Below, piece by piece: positions 10,801 through 21,131 of a stretch of 64,000 nucleotides of DNA. Within the stretch, counting starts at the first letter, position 1. Every line of letters starts with the position of its first letter. A program made the translations under genes and the position numbers. The notes under the pieces were generated by a model. That model did not search any database. It was not told the DNA's origin and worked only from the letters and a program-made list of their open reading frames with translations. The DNA is from Dermanyssus gallinae (taxonomy: Eukaryota; Arthropoda; Arachnida; Mesostigmata; Dermanyssidae), in assembly GCA_003439945.1 (NCBI GenBank), contig QVRM01000954.1, positions 72,501 through 136,500 of the forward strand. The letters run 5' to 3'.

Positions 10801-13488
10801 ATTATAATCAACCAAATTTTAATTGATTCTCCTAACCGACTGCATCATAGGGTGATACCCCAAAGAAGACCCTCAAGTTCTGCGCCAAATATAGATTGAC
10901 CCGATTTGTCACGGAACCGGAAGACCTCCGCGATCAACATGTAGTGTAATACTATACAATAACCAATTCAACGGCCTTAACATAAAATAAATTATACGAA
11001 ATTGAGCACAGCGTAGAGGCACATCACACAGCTCTGACATTCGAAAAAGCTATGATGAAAAATGTAATTCGAATAACATTCGAAATAAGAGAACAGAACA
11101 CTTTCAGGCTCCAGAAAGGATTGATGGAAGCCTGCGTTTGGATTCTTTTGAAGAATGCCGTAGTTACATGTACTAGTCCGACTTGGTCCACAGTATTGTA
11201 GTTACGCTCTTCCGCATTAAAAATCCAGGACACAATTATGGCAAGTAGAAGCGCCATGGTGTTGGACATGAGACGTGCAAATTAATTGGGCATTTTTAGG
11301 GCTTTCTCGATCGCCCGCCGCAGGAGCTGGTGAGGAGACACTCTCCATTGTCACGAGGATGATGTCCAGCCAGCCTAACTGGAATGAGGGTCTCAATAAC
11401 TTTGATGCGTTCATGCGGGAAAACCCGCACCTGGAAGAGGTCCGACGAGCGCGGCTGACTCGCACGGTTCCACCCCCTCCGGTTCAGTACAGACAGGCCC
11501 TGGACGCGGTTAAGTACGAGAATCTCCCCTCCTGGCCTTGATGTACTGCCAGACAGTTCCGAACCGTGGGGGGAGGTGGTTTTTAGTGGGTATTACACGC
11601 GGATAGGATGGAGTCCAATACTTTTCGCCGGTGTTGAGTCCCACACTACCCGTAAACAACTTTTGCGGGTGTGTGTAAATGCATTTTCCACGCCCATAAC
11701 AAAAAAAGTCCCTTAAAGCAGCCAGGGAGTGTCTTTTAGGTTGACAGTCTTTGCAGTTTAGGGATACTTAAGGCGTAATCCTTCTGTATCGGTCCCTGGA
11801 TACCGTAGTGTGCCTTTTAGCCGTGCCATGGTGTCCACACAGGGACAAAGGCTTACCTGTGACGTGGGTCTTGAGCACTGCAAATATTCAATGCGTGTCT
11901 TAGATTTCAAACAAATGCCATCTTGTACCTCTTGATGGTCTCCGTTTAGGAAATCGACCGTTAGGGATCAGGCAACATCCGTCGCTTGCCGTAGGGCATT
12001 CTTGAACTTAATTGAGGTGGAGCTCTCTACAATGTCCCTTCGAATTAGTTGCGTAATGGGAAAGCGGTCTAGTGGTTGATGTCCACTTCCTTAGCAGATT
12101 GTGAAGCTTTGAAAAAGGTCGTCGTCCCCCCGTCCCCCCCCCCGGTATCGGGGGCGGAGGAGGGGCGCATCCGCAACTAGCCACTAATCGGCTTTAGGCA
12201 AAGACTAGACACAAGGTATTCTGACCTGTCGTGTCCCATCTTGGTGTCACCGTATCCTTCATATTCTCATCCTATCCTTTGTTTTTTCAGAAGCAAGGTT
12301 GTAGTGACATTATTCCTCTGCCCCTGGCTTTACGGCGTCGAGTGACCCCCTATGTGCTGTGGGGATAATGAAGAACTCTTTGCTCTGTTTTTGGGCTTGG
12401 TTTGACCGTGCGGAGGGCAATGGTTCAGCCAGCGAGCTTTTTGATCTCTATTAAGAGACTTGTTTGTACTTCAGTAGATCCTTCGGAACCCGCCTTCGTA
12501 ACCCGCCTCCGTGCTCTCTTGGGTGTCCGCTTTCGTCGAGGTTAGCTCTTGTCGGGTTATTTTGGAAGAAGGCGAGCGGAACAGGCTTTTACGTGTTTAG
12601 TAAAAACGCTCCGTAGCGGCCCGGGACTACCTTCTAGGCTGTAGAATAAGAGGTTTTCCTAATGATCGGTGGCTTTCCTAGACCGCCGGTTCGTACATAA
12701 AATGTCTTGAGAATGGTTGATGGCATTCAAGAACCCTTTCGCTATGTCTGTGCCCAGCAATTTTGGTCTCGGAGAACGTACTTCAATCGGCAAAGCTGAT
12801 GTCCAACTTTGTAAGAAGCTGCACGCAAGATTCGAAACGCCATGGTATTGGTATATAAATTCAAATTCGTGTGACAATAGCGTCATTATTTTGTATTCCT
12901 GGCAGCAGATACAAAGAAAATACTCGTTTGGACGAGATGCAGCACACGATTTACAGATGTGCAATGGTAACGTCGGTAATATTTAGTACAACAACTTCTG
13001 TTTCTTCTGCTAATCACCAACTGTCATCAAATCTTTCGAGTAGATAAAAGAAGCACAATTATACGAACCGTTCCATGGTAACGAACTGCGGCGGTTTTGT
13101 GACGCACAAGAAAGACACATGCAGGTGACCATTTATCGGGACTAACTAGTTAGCTTATGACTAACTAATTAATACTAATCTTGCAGACGTAGGCGATGCA
13201 GAACTCAACCACCCTGACGGCAGTTCTGAGGAGGACGACAATGACGCCGACGGCGACGACGACGACGATGAAAACGGTGAAAACAATCACGATGAAAATG
13301 ACGGAAGCCAGAATGGCCACGTGGTGACCGGCGACTCCTCCGAGCTCGACGAATCCGACGGTGAAAGCTACACGCTGTGTACATGCAAGAACGGAAAGCT
13401 CTTTGTTGTTGGCCCTGATGATAACTGCCGGGCTAGTCTCGCTTTCTGTAATGACAATCTACTAGGCAATTCAAACAACAGCGAGTAG
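3231..13488 (+). CDS. Scgdelta: Sarcoglycan, gamma/delta/zeta type (five exons)
   Basis: Joined exons 3231-3545, 4362-4657, 5972-6095, 8231-8363 and 13187-13488 would encode about 389 residues; the family is usually near 290. Sarcoglycans are type II membrane glycoproteins that bind dystroglycan and sarcospan and stabilise the muscle sarcolemma. The deduced protein follows the family in order: short cytosolic N-terminus, one membrane segment ending NLAMNIFLI, the strand-rich extracellular domain with RLESP, and a C-terminal CTCKNGKLF cysteine cluster. The ATG at 3231 has a strong context (GCCATGG). An in-frame ATG at 3171 would add 20 residues. Phases match at junctions 1/2 (0), 2/3 (2) and 3/4 (0). 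Junction 4/5 only works with the weak donor at 8363 or with an undetected exon. Introns carry LINE debris. I cannot separate the delta, gamma and zeta classes; invertebrates usually have one gene for all three. Confidence 0.88.
4003..4052. repeat. Imperfect (TA)n in sarcoglycan intron 1
   Basis: Two TA tracts joined by AAAATATA. Intron 1 otherwise shows no coding signal. Confidence 0.9.
4362..4657 (+). CDS. Scgdelta: Sarcoglycan exon 2: extracellular beta-rich domain
   Basis: The acceptor is CTCAG before GAGCAG, phase 0. The donor is CTAAG|GTGAGG, phase 2. The frame is open throughout and reads ETFEVVGS, then SVLFRADRDEMVVAADEV, then the start of the HDLRLESP block. These align with KKFEVKT, LLFSADxxEVVVGAExL and KELRLESP of delta/gamma sarcoglycans. 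This is the best conserved exon of the gene. It is extracellular in a type II protein. Confidence 0.92.
4720..4853. repeat. Two (TA)n tracts bracketing a short fragment, intron 2
   Basis: A short TA tract near 4724 is followed by TTGTGATGATTTA and about 50 bases of unique sequence. A long TA tract then runs from 4800 to 4853. The TTGTGATGATTTA next to a TA tract recurs at about 17220, suggesting a shared element end. Confidence 0.8.
5972..6095 (+). CDS. Scgdelta: Sarcoglycan exon 3: RLESP block
   Basis: The acceptor GGCCAG completes the Arg codon opened by exon 2. The exon reads LESPLNEVNIASGGDLLIES and ends SHDGM at a GTAAG donor, phase 0. It aligns with LESPTRSLxMxAPxGVxI...xxSKDG of the family. 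The 124-base length and both phases fit without adjustment. Confidence 0.92.
6230..7910. other. Intron 3 interior, decayed repeat sequence
   Basis: No host exon seen. A poly-G run lies at about 6967-6977 and another at 6362-6370. A 116-residue minus-strand frame (6880-7230) begins TFKCWGRKG and is basic, slightly like a retroelement zinc-knuckle region. The CCHC pattern is incomplete, so I assign no function. Confidence 0.35.
8231..8363 (+). CDS. Scgdelta: Sarcoglycan exon 4 (3' boundary uncertain)
   Basis: The acceptor TCTCTTGCAG leads in phase 0 to IVVSSHRLEIKDLPIV, equivalent to the family's IxLDAxKIxLPxLP strand. A serine-rich linker follows. Two donors are possible. CGAG|GTTGGT after 8363 (phase 1) joins the last exon in frame but is a weak splice site. 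TTCAG|GTGCGA after 8412 (phase 2) is a better site but puts the last exon out of frame unless one more exon lies in between. Confidence 0.8.
9870..10450 (-). pseudogene. Jockey/CR1-like LINE reverse transcriptase relic
   Basis: Minus-strand frames broken by stops read VTQGSL...LLFV..NVIL, then SLADDTSALFEVS, then LNVSKARIVDF. This is the order of RT motif B (PQGSxLGPLLFxLYIN), motif C (YADD) and the following LNxxKT stretch of APE-type LINEs. It lies antisense in intron 4 of the sarcoglycan gene. The LINE cannot be functional. Its exact clade is unclear. Confidence 0.65.
11310..11712 (+). pseudogene. R1-like LINE 3' end
   Basis: The frame ending at TGA 11539-11541 encodes IVTRMMSSQPNW, then FDAFMRENPHLEEVRRARL. 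This resembles the C-terminus of the R1-like ORF at 43.3-44.3 kb (VSHMMTSAEAW...FDAVLTLKTAKETARRERF). The 3' UTR shares TTTAGTGGG, a short spacer, GAGTCCCACACTACC and an A-rich end with the copies at 25.7 and 44.4 kb. It is a 5'-truncated insertion in intron 4, in the sense orientation. Confidence 0.75.
11713..13186. other. Rest of intron 4, no exon identified
   Basis: Contains a poly-C tract at about 12126-12143 and decayed sequence. A short open stretch near 12906-12965, between GGCAG and CAATG|GTAACG, looks exon-like but has the wrong phase to join exons 4 and 5. Confidence 0.4.
13187..13488 (+). CDS. Scgdelta: Sarcoglycan exon 5: acidic insert and C-terminal cysteine motif
   Basis: The acceptor CTTGCAG is preceded by a branch-like CTAAC and a pyrimidine stretch. 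Reading in phase 1, the exon gives about 50 residues rich in Asp, Glu, Asn and Gly. It then reads SYTLCTCKNGKLFVVG...NC...FC and stops at TAG 13486-13488. The C-x-C-x13-C-x6-C cluster is the family's terminal disulfide motif (ICVCANGRLFL...C...C). The acidic insert is absent from the vertebrate proteins. Confidence 0.93.
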
Positions 13489-13499
13489 AATACACACGC

Positions 13500-13502
<3 letters not shown>

Positions 13503-13536
<34 letters not shown>
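13503..13536. repeat. (TA)n in sarcoglycan 3' UTR
   Basis: TA repeat of 34 bases that begins 15 bases after the stop codon. Confidence 0.95.
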
Positions 13537-13540
<4 letters not shown>

Positions 13541-13743
13541 CATCCATCAAAATATACATTTATATGGAATATATATATTATTGTTCCTTCACTTGTACAG
13601 TGTTGTGCTTGTATAATGCTAAAAGTACGCCGGCATGTTTGTAATCTCAGCTCGAGCATGTGCGTGTTTTGGGAGCACGTCACAAAGATGGAATGACATT
13701 CACCTGTAAATATACCCATATTGCATATTGTAATGCGTACGGA

Positions 13744-13749
13744 AATAAA
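13744..13749 (+). terminator. AATAAA polyadenylation signal
   Basis: First canonical AATAAA downstream of the sarcoglycan stop codon, implying a 3' UTR of about 280 bases that includes the (TA)n at 13503. Another AATAAA-like hexamer occurs near 13950. Confidence 0.55.
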
Positions 13750-13759
13750 TTGACTCATA

Positions 13760-14968
13760 CGCTAAACACCGTGGGCGCACAGAAGGTATAGTATTTTATT
13801 TCCCTGTGGTGACTTGTGTCCGGAATTTAGTTTTTCGGCATGCAGGTGCTTATTCGGAAGATAAACGAAGTTTGGAAGCAACGGGACTCGCCGAATAGTT
13901 CTAAGACAAACTTCAAAATATGTGCTGCTGTCATACACACTTGCAAATAGAATAAATAACTACGTTTATCTAAGGATTTTCTTCTCTTGCCTAGCAATTG
14001 TAACCCCATCCGTAAATTGATAAAAACATAGCCTCTTAAGGGCCGACACGTATATATGCTGTGAAAACGTTTAGTTAATTTACGCATTTTTTTGCAATGC
14101 TAATATAATTGCCCTAGCTAAGGAACGCCAGTGTGCGCCCAATAAAAATATTTTTATATATTGCGTATTAGTTGAAAGTACATTTGCGCTTAAAAACGAC
14201 TAAAGCCGGCCCAATCTGCAAAAAAGGCTCACTGGGAGACTGTAATTACTGACTAATTACAATGTTACAAAGGGCCGCCGTCGATCGCGCCACAGTGAGC
14301 TATATTAGTAGCTAAGCATACAACCTATAAGTAACTACACACACAAAAATATGATAACAGCCAATACTATTGGCCTATAATGATTTTAAGAGCTTGCACA
14401 TAAGTTTTAAGTGACAAGAAGCGAATATCAATAAAAAAATATTTCCGCCTAAGGTAAACCTTCTGATCAGGTGTGTTCCTACTTCGATTGGGCAAGAAGA
14501 GAGAAAAGATACATTGCTATTTGTGCGCATAGTTGGGAGGAGGCGGAGATACCTAGGGGGCCGCCTGCTATACATACTTTTAGTATCAACTTATTTATTA
14601 TTTGTCACAACATATTGGGCAGTTATTAATTCAGCTTAGCACCTTACGTCGGTGCAACGGCTTTTGTTACCCATCTGGTCTTTCAAGTGTATATGTATCT
14701 ATATATTTATAAATGTATAGTTACGTTAGCCAGATGGTCGCTTGATATTATCTACAACAGGGGTACTGACGTGTTCCTTAAAATAATAGGCAACGTTTTT
14801 AATATAAATTATGAACACTTTTTGGAAAGGAAAGAGAGTTTCTTAAAAGATCGACGTATTTTATTGCTGGCGCTATGCCAGAGGAATGCCTTTTCCGTAG
14901 TAGGTGTCATGTAGTTGAATTATATAGAACTCTTCGGTTCTAATGCTTGTATTTCACAATTTGGATTT
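13760..14968. other. No gene recognised
   Basis: AT-rich, stops in all frames. Short frames at 14375-14575 (-) and 14687-14914 (+) show no motif. Confidence 0.5.
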
Positions 14969-14991
14969 AAATAATAATAATAATAATAATA

Positions 14992-15053
<62 letters not shown>
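14969..15053. repeat. (TAA)n microsatellite
   Basis: Trinucleotide TAA/AAT tract of about 85 bases with one single-base phase slip near 14993. Similar tracts border the RLE-type LINE copies at 42.4, 44.65, 45.37 and 37.35 kb. Confidence 0.97.
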
Positions 15054-15056
<3 letters not shown>

Positions 15057-15145
15057 CGAAGAGCGTCTGCAGCAATAGCCTACAGCAAAACGCACGAGAA
15101 ACAATGCCATTTATGTGGCGCCTTAGATACAGGGCATTTAGACAC
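15054..15145 (+). pseudogene. Possible 5'-truncated LINE fragment after (TAA)n
   Basis: Directly after the TAA tract a short frame reads KTHEKQCHLCGALDTGHLDT. It looks like the C-x2-C-x-H cysteine/histidine stretch of LINE C-termini. The position right after TAA matches the RLE copies at 42.5 and 44.7 kb. It is too short to be sure. Confidence 0.25.
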
Positions 15146-15658
15146 AGTTCAGCAACAACAACAACAACCTTGGTCACCACCATTAGCTACAACTAACCAC
15201 CGGTTATCATTGAACGCTAACTTCATTTCGACCACTGACCACTGGTGGCTTTGCCGACAGAGATCGAGAACCGTGTGACTGAGCTCTAAGGGGGCTCGCT
15301 AAGCTAAGCGCGTTAAGTGCCCCCTCGTCCGTTCGGTTCGGTCCGTCCGTCTGAAAAGACTTGCTGATTCATGCAACAGTAGGAGCAGCCGCAGTGCCTC
15401 CACCAGTAAGAACCAGGATCAGGGACACGACAAGGGCAGGACCCTTTTCCCCCACCGCCCCTGTCCTTTTCCTATTCCTCTTCCTCTTACCTCTGTGCAG
15501 GGGACGGTTCCCCAAGGGTAGGGGGGGGGGGGGAGCTCGGCTACGGGTCGGCACGCGTGCCCACCGTATCTCTCTGTGTACGTATGTGGATATGCATATG
15601 GGCATGGGTGAGTGTCTCTCTGTGTGTGCTCTTTTCCTCATTCGATTCTGATCAGTTC

Positions 15659-15893
15659 TCAGGCGGACGCGTCGAATGCTAATTATTTGCTCGAGCGCCG
15701 AGCCAGACAACGACAGTTGGCACATAGGTACGGCTCTTCGGCGTACAGTCATCATTGCTTGTGCGACCGCTCTGCTTCTGCGAGTGGTGGCGATGATGAT
15801 GATGACGACGACGACGATAATAATGATAATGCTGGTGCTGATGCTGATGCTGTTGCTCGTGCAGCCGTCAATGAGATTCCCCCTGAACGATAG
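15659..15893 (+). CDS. Candidate coding exon with Asp-rich tail
   Basis: After TTCTCAG (ends 15660) a frame reads NANYLLERRARQRQLAHRYG, then CLCDRSASASGG, a nine-residue Asp run, Ala/Asp repeats and a stop at EIPPER. The first half has ordinary, non-repetitive composition, and the acceptor is plausible. I recognise no family and have no partner exon. The GAT/GAC repeat could equally make a chance frame. Confidence 0.28.
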
Positions 15894-15949
15894 AACAGCT
15901 GCTGAACACGCGGTATTTGGTGGCGATTTTCCTCCAAACCTCCACCTTG

Positions 15950-16085
15950 TCTGTTGTTGCTGTTGTTGTTGTGGTTGTTGTTGTTGTTGTTGGTGTTGTG
16001 TTGTTGCGGCTATTGTTTTAGCCGTCACCGTTGTTGTTGTCGTTGTGGTTGTCGCTGCTGTTATTATTGCTGTTACCCTCCGTCA
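15950..16085. repeat. (TTG)n-rich tract
   Basis: Interrupted TGT/TTG repeats with TCG variants. They produce poly-Cys, poly-Leu and poly-Val frames that I do not accept as genes. Confidence 0.9.
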
Positions 16086-16089
16086 GCAT

Positions 16090-17198
16090 GTGCTTGTCGT
16101 GTTCAAAAACGACTATTTCTTCGGACGCGAGCCACGAAGCACCGGGCCCCCACCTGCTGTCTGCTTCGTCGGACCGTATATATACAGCGTAGCCTAGAAC
16201 AGATGAATATTCATGATTTTTGACAGCCAACGAAGGAGCGTCAGCAGCAGCAGCAGCAGTCGCAAAGGCAATAAAACAGCTTTGTGACCCTTTTCACCTT
16301 TCCTCCTTCTGGTCTTTGTCGCAATGATAAATGCGAACTCTCAATAAGTTGCGCGCGATCAGAACAAAAAAGATCCCTTTGGGACTTCCAGGTAGATTTT
16401 GCCAAAAAGGCTTCACTGATTCACCTGGATACCCTTTGCTAGCCTCCATTGCTGTGCCAGCTGAACATACAATGCCAGTCTGGAACACGCGATAGGGGTT
16501 TGCGCAGAAAGGCGCTTGCACGTGCCGCCCAGGCAAACCACGTACGTCGCAAAAGATTCGCTGTTGTTATATTTGATACCATCTGTGTGCCTCTATGTGC
16601 GTTGGCTTTTAAGTACCAACCTGGTGAGCCTTCCTCTTTAAGTTGGTACTTAAGTGGTGTTTGAGAATTCTCATCGAACAGAAAAACACACATTGACATA
16701 CATGTATATTCACCACCAAAAATTCCAAAAATCGAGCTAACGGAACTGTTCTATCGCGTTGTTAGAGGTGATGCATATCACACTGTCGCCTGCAGAGTTT
16801 GCACAAGCACAACAAGGAAATCTCATTGAACTTTTCTCGAAGACAGATCATCATGTGAAAGCCATGTATAGCAAATCGTGCGATTAGATGTCTTTTTTTT
16901 ATCAGAATTGGCAACACTGTTATGAACTACACGTCATTAAATATCACCGTTCCTCCCTCTAGATATTACAAATAACCATTAATTGTCATCATAGTAATTA
17001 ACGTTGTTTCTGCAAGGCGCACCCACCACAAGACCGCCTTTTCATTTACATTCCGTATCTGTAGATTGCTCCCAGGTCAGACGCGTTTCTGACTCAGCCA
17101 ATAATCGTAAACTCCGGCGCATCGGGACAAGTACAACTCTCGGAAACCGATGATGATGACAGAATTAATTGCATTACACCGACCGCTAAATGAGAATA
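16090..17198. other. No gene recognised
   Basis: A short CAG run occurs near 16240. No motif in either strand. A short TA tract at about 17199-17212 marks the edge of the minus-strand LINE that follows. Confidence 0.45.
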
Positions 17199-17215
17199 TA
17201 TATATATATATAGAA

Positions 17216-18715
17216 AATATTGTGATGATTTATTAAATGGTGGTAAAAGGTGTCACGTGATGTTAAAAATCAGCTGTCCGTGTCCTTGCTTGATGGCAGC
17301 CCCCGCTTTTGTGGACTCGGTGCGAGCAGTATATCCTCAAGGTCCCTTGCAACGTTAAGACGGTAAGGATCCATAAGATTCCTCTTCGTGACGCCGAGCC
17401 CCAAGGGCGTACTCGCAGTCCCATACACATTCGGAGTCCCATACACCACTCATAGAGATAGTGATGGATCCGAATCTGCGAGGTTTTTGCGGATCGGAGA
17501 GCCGCCAGCTCTTAGGAACTCGACGCCATATTTGATATCTGCCTGCGCGTTTTTGCCAACCTCGCATGATCTCGATAGGGTGTTAGTCCTAGCCCTGTGC
17601 CCCGGTTCGACGGAATTCGCACGACCACCTCTGGCCCCTCTTGCGAGAAGACGCGCCCCAATCACAGATCGCCATGTCTTTGATATTTGCTGTGTGTTGT
17701 ATGCAATCTGAGCGACATGACCAACGTCTCAGGCGCATGACACCGTGCCTACAACTTTGTGTGCCGGGGTCCCGGCAATCTGCACGCGTTGTATGGATCC
17801 TGACTTAGTAGGTTTAAATACTTCTTACTTCAGCATACGTAAGTCTGTGGTAATAAGGGTATATTCTTGTGGAGTTTGCTTGGTCAAAGTCGACTCCCAG
17901 ATATCTCCATTATCGCTCATATCTTTAGCTGGCATGCCGCTCTAACGTAATTCTGGTACGTAATTATAAAGTCGTCACCCTCCTTCCTATTAAATGGGTA
18001 GGAGATAGTAAAGCTTTTATTATTATTAATTTCAAGGCCTCGGTGTTTCAAAAGGGGGTGCGCAATATTAAGCAGCCGTTGGAGAGTAGATTCGTGGAGG
18101 CTAGGAGGATGACTTCATCAGCAAAAGCTAAGCCCATAAGGCCGATATTAGTTTTGTCTATTGAAAGAATGTCATTGAGATCTAGATTAAATAGAAGGGG
18201 GGGGCAGAGGATGTTCTTGCTTAACACCCCTAGTTGGCCGAAAAGTGCAACTTTCTTGTCCAAATTCGATGAGAGTTTTAGAGGAGAGGTACAAGCGTTC
18301 GATACAATTAATGAATACCTTCGGGTATCCGCGAGTCCGGAGTGACCACAGGACGGAGTCATGACTCCCCATGTCGAACGTCTTACGGAGGTCGATTGAG
18401 GCGAGTCTGAACTCACTTCCCGCAGACTTGGCATCGTTAAGGATGCCATCCAAAACCGCAAGATTCTCAAAGGTACTATTATAGGCGCTCGCTGGATTGG
18501 GAGAAGCTTAATAGATTTCTGGAGGCGTCTAGAGAGAATTTTGTTAAGCGTTGTAAATATAAGCTAATAGATAGGGATCGCAGATCGCTTGGGGATGTGG
18601 CATGTAGCTTTGACATTTTAAGAGTATAAACATGATTTACAGTCTTGTTAGGAGTCGCTAGCGCCCTTGAACCACCAGGCCGCAACTTCAGAGGATACGC
18701 CACAATGTTTGCCAA
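17216..18715 (-). pseudogene. RLE-type LINE fragment with broken reverse transcriptase
   Basis: On the minus strand, 18715 to about 18043 carries RT blocks in order: DLRSLSIS (template-contact region), SIDLRKTFDMGSHDSVL (motif A with its Asp), RGVKQEHPLPP (motif B, normally RGVKQGDPLSP) and GLAFADEVILL (motif C, the second Asp changed to Glu). Two frames are needed. The SHDxxLxxLRxxGxP spacing is that of R2/R4-like RTs. From 18040 to 17216 the frames are broken and I recognise little. The fragment ends at a TA tract at 17199-17212. It probably belongs with the RLE fragment at 19.3-20.6 kb, but as a separate insertion because the order is reversed. Confidence 0.7.
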
Positions 18716-19262
18716 TAAATGTAGCCTGCGACGCGCATGTCATAGGCCGCGCCATTGATCCCATGATGACGTGTAATTGATAGATGGCAAGAACTAGTTT
18801 ATCAACCCGATCTTCTTGATATTTGTCACAAAACGAGGACTCCGCTAGTAAGTCACGCGACTGCTTACGTTATCAAGTGCGGGGACGTTAATTGTAAGAG
18901 CGCCCACACAATACATTATAGTAATTATGGCGCAAAAAGGCTAAATGTAAACTAAAGGTCTAATTGTGTGAATTAGGCCAGTGGCCACAAGATTAAATAT
19001 ATTCTGCAGAGTAAAACACCACGGGAAAGCATCTACGCGACTCCCGCGGATACGGTAGCCCATGACGAGTTCCCATTCACGGGAAAAGTTTAACACAGGG
19101 GTCCGCAGCTTAGGCCCAACACTGTTCGACCCCGATGCATTTAAAAAAATTAAACAACTGAGACATAAATGTTAAAATAGTGTTCTGTTTGTGGTGATGT
19201 GCCATCACACTTTACCGACCATACTTCTAGGCCAAATACTATTGGACAACAAACGTATGTGT

Positions 19263-20600
19263 TCACTGAGGATTATTAAAAAAAAATATATTTTCTCTAA
19301 CATTTTGCAAAGATACACTTTTCATATACGCATATTGCAAGCGCACAAGTGTGCAGGCAGAAGACGAGGGCTCACACGATGCCCTAACGCTACCCTGCAA
19401 ACCCGGGAAGCAAAATTGACCGCGACTGAGTCCTGGATCTCTCCGTCCCAAAACTGAGATCGCGTTGCCCCGCTGGACGTCAATGGAAAGTCTTTGGCGC
19501 AAAAATTGTGCGGCTCTCTTGTCCCCAGTAGTTATCTTTAATCGTTCGCCCAATTTAGTAAGTATTCTTTCAGTCAAGGGGCCCGGTGGTCCCAAGGTTT
19601 CGAAGGCCACTGGGCTGAAGTTATGGGCTCTTGCCAGTTCGGCATATTTGTTCATCTTGTTCGTTTCTGCTTGGGTCGCGGCGTGACCAGCTCTAAGTGA
19701 ACCGAAACCGACCATTGAGGGTGAAAGTGAGTCGGTTACGGTGGCATCCCATATGAGGGTACGGCCTCGTTCAAAGGGGATGAGAGTCATCCCGTCGGGA
19801 CGCTTACCGTCGTTTCTGGTTAGTCCAGTTGGTTCCAGTGTACTTGGGTAGGCTGCCGTCCTCAGGGCCCTTGCTATTGTGTCGTTGATAGCCGCGTGAC
19901 GTGGTCGACGACCTTCACTGAGGGCGCAGGATAGAGCGTGGTGAGCTCTAATGCCCACTGGCTCCCCGCATCGGCATATGTGAGGGTGAACGAGCGGCGT
20001 GCCAAGTCGGAGGCCAACGCATATTCTTGTAGTGGCATCATCCAGTAAGGTTCCTAACGATGCACTGGGTAGGGCGTGTAGCCAATCGCTTGCATGTTTT
20101 GCGGAGGTTGCCCTAAGCCGAGCCCTAGTAGAGTCACTGTCAGCTTGATCAATAAGTAAACAAGCATGTTGATCGGCTAGCATGGCCGACCACTCACTCT
20201 TAGATGCGACGTTATTTGGTGAAGTTCCAAGAACCTCAACCAAATTACTCGTGACTCGATCTCGCATGGAGGTAAATTCGAGCTGGCCGGCTTCGTCAAG
20301 AAGTTCGCAGACCTTGCCGGAAACCTGGTGGGTGGCAGCAACTATCGCAGGGAGTGCCAATATTGTCGGGTCTGGTAAGCCAAGTCCCCCTTGGCTATTG
20401 GCAAGAACATCTGTCGTTTGGCTGTATCGTCCAGTTTGATGTTAAGCAGATTGGTTATTGTATTGGCTGTAAGATCATTGAAGCGTCGTAGCTCGTCCGT
20501 TTCGCCGGTAAGTTCGATACCCCTCAGAATATGAGTTAGGCGTGTGGCTGAGTAAGAGCACCTTAGCAGGTAAAGACCGCTATGGTAACCTATCAAAGGT
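19263..20600 (-). pseudogene. RLE-type LINE C-terminal region (endonuclease)
   Basis: Minus-strand frame 20360-19263 (365 residues) and frame 20596-20342 upstream are joined by one frameshift near 20350. The order is: thumb region (RLTHIL...LPIAKG), a C-x-C-x7-H-x4-C zinc motif (CRCGEPVGIRAHHALSC) and RPDGMTLIPFERGRTLIWD, a PD-x14-D restriction-like endonuclease core. Then come AGHAATQAETNKMNKY, VAFETLGPPGP and TGDKRAAQFLRQRLSI. This is the layout of R2/R4/NeSL-group elements, which cut their target with this nuclease. The RT is missing, so the copy is 5' truncated. It is the longest intact RLE frame in the window. Confidence 0.85.
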
Positions 20601-20609
20601 TACCATGCT

Positions 20610-21004
20610 GCTGCTCTTATTCCTTTTCATCCTAATAGTCTACTTGTACATATTCGGGAACACACTCGTTGAGACCTCAGATTTGCGAGGATTATACTAC
20701 ACAAAAAAAAAGTTTATAGCACCTCTTTTTTTAATTATTTTTCGGAATGTTTACATAAAATACTTTGGAATAGGTTAAACAAGAACAACGTGATCGGGTT
20801 TGTACATGGATTTCTTTGAGGAGCCTTGTAGATGCCATCGTTTCCGCCATGGGAGCAGGTTTGGTAGACCAGCTGGAATTCTTTTCGTGTGGACCACGTA
20901 TAACGGCGGTTCGTTACAGACAATGTGCGCGCTGCTGTCTTCTGACCACACAATACTCTAAACGGCTTTCACACGGAAGCTTTAAGAAGTCGCGAAATCG
21001 AGAT
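20610..21004. other. No gene recognised
   Basis: AT-rich flank of the RLE copy. Short frames on both strands have no motif. Confidence 0.4.
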
Positions 21005-21131
21005 TTTCTAGGACATATCCAATAGTGTTAGAACACTTCAAATATGTTCAGGACATATCCATTATTTTTAGGACATATTCAATATTTTTAGGACACATCC
21101 ATTAGTTATAGGGCATACCTAATATTTTCAT
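21005..21131. repeat. Minisatellite, about 22-24 bp unit
   Basis: About five tandem units of the form TAGGACATATCCAATATTTT with substitutions (GGACATATCC, GGACATATTC, GGACACATCC, GGGCATACCT). Confidence 0.85.

Noticed and set aside
12906..12965. Extra sarcoglycan exon between GGCAG and GTAACG
   Set aside because: Its length (61) is wrong modulo 3 to join exon 4 (phase 2) to exon 5 (phase 1), and no family residues are seen.
15369..16028. 219-codon minus frame with Gln and Thr runs
   Set aside because: Antisense of the (TTG)n and (GAT)n tracts.
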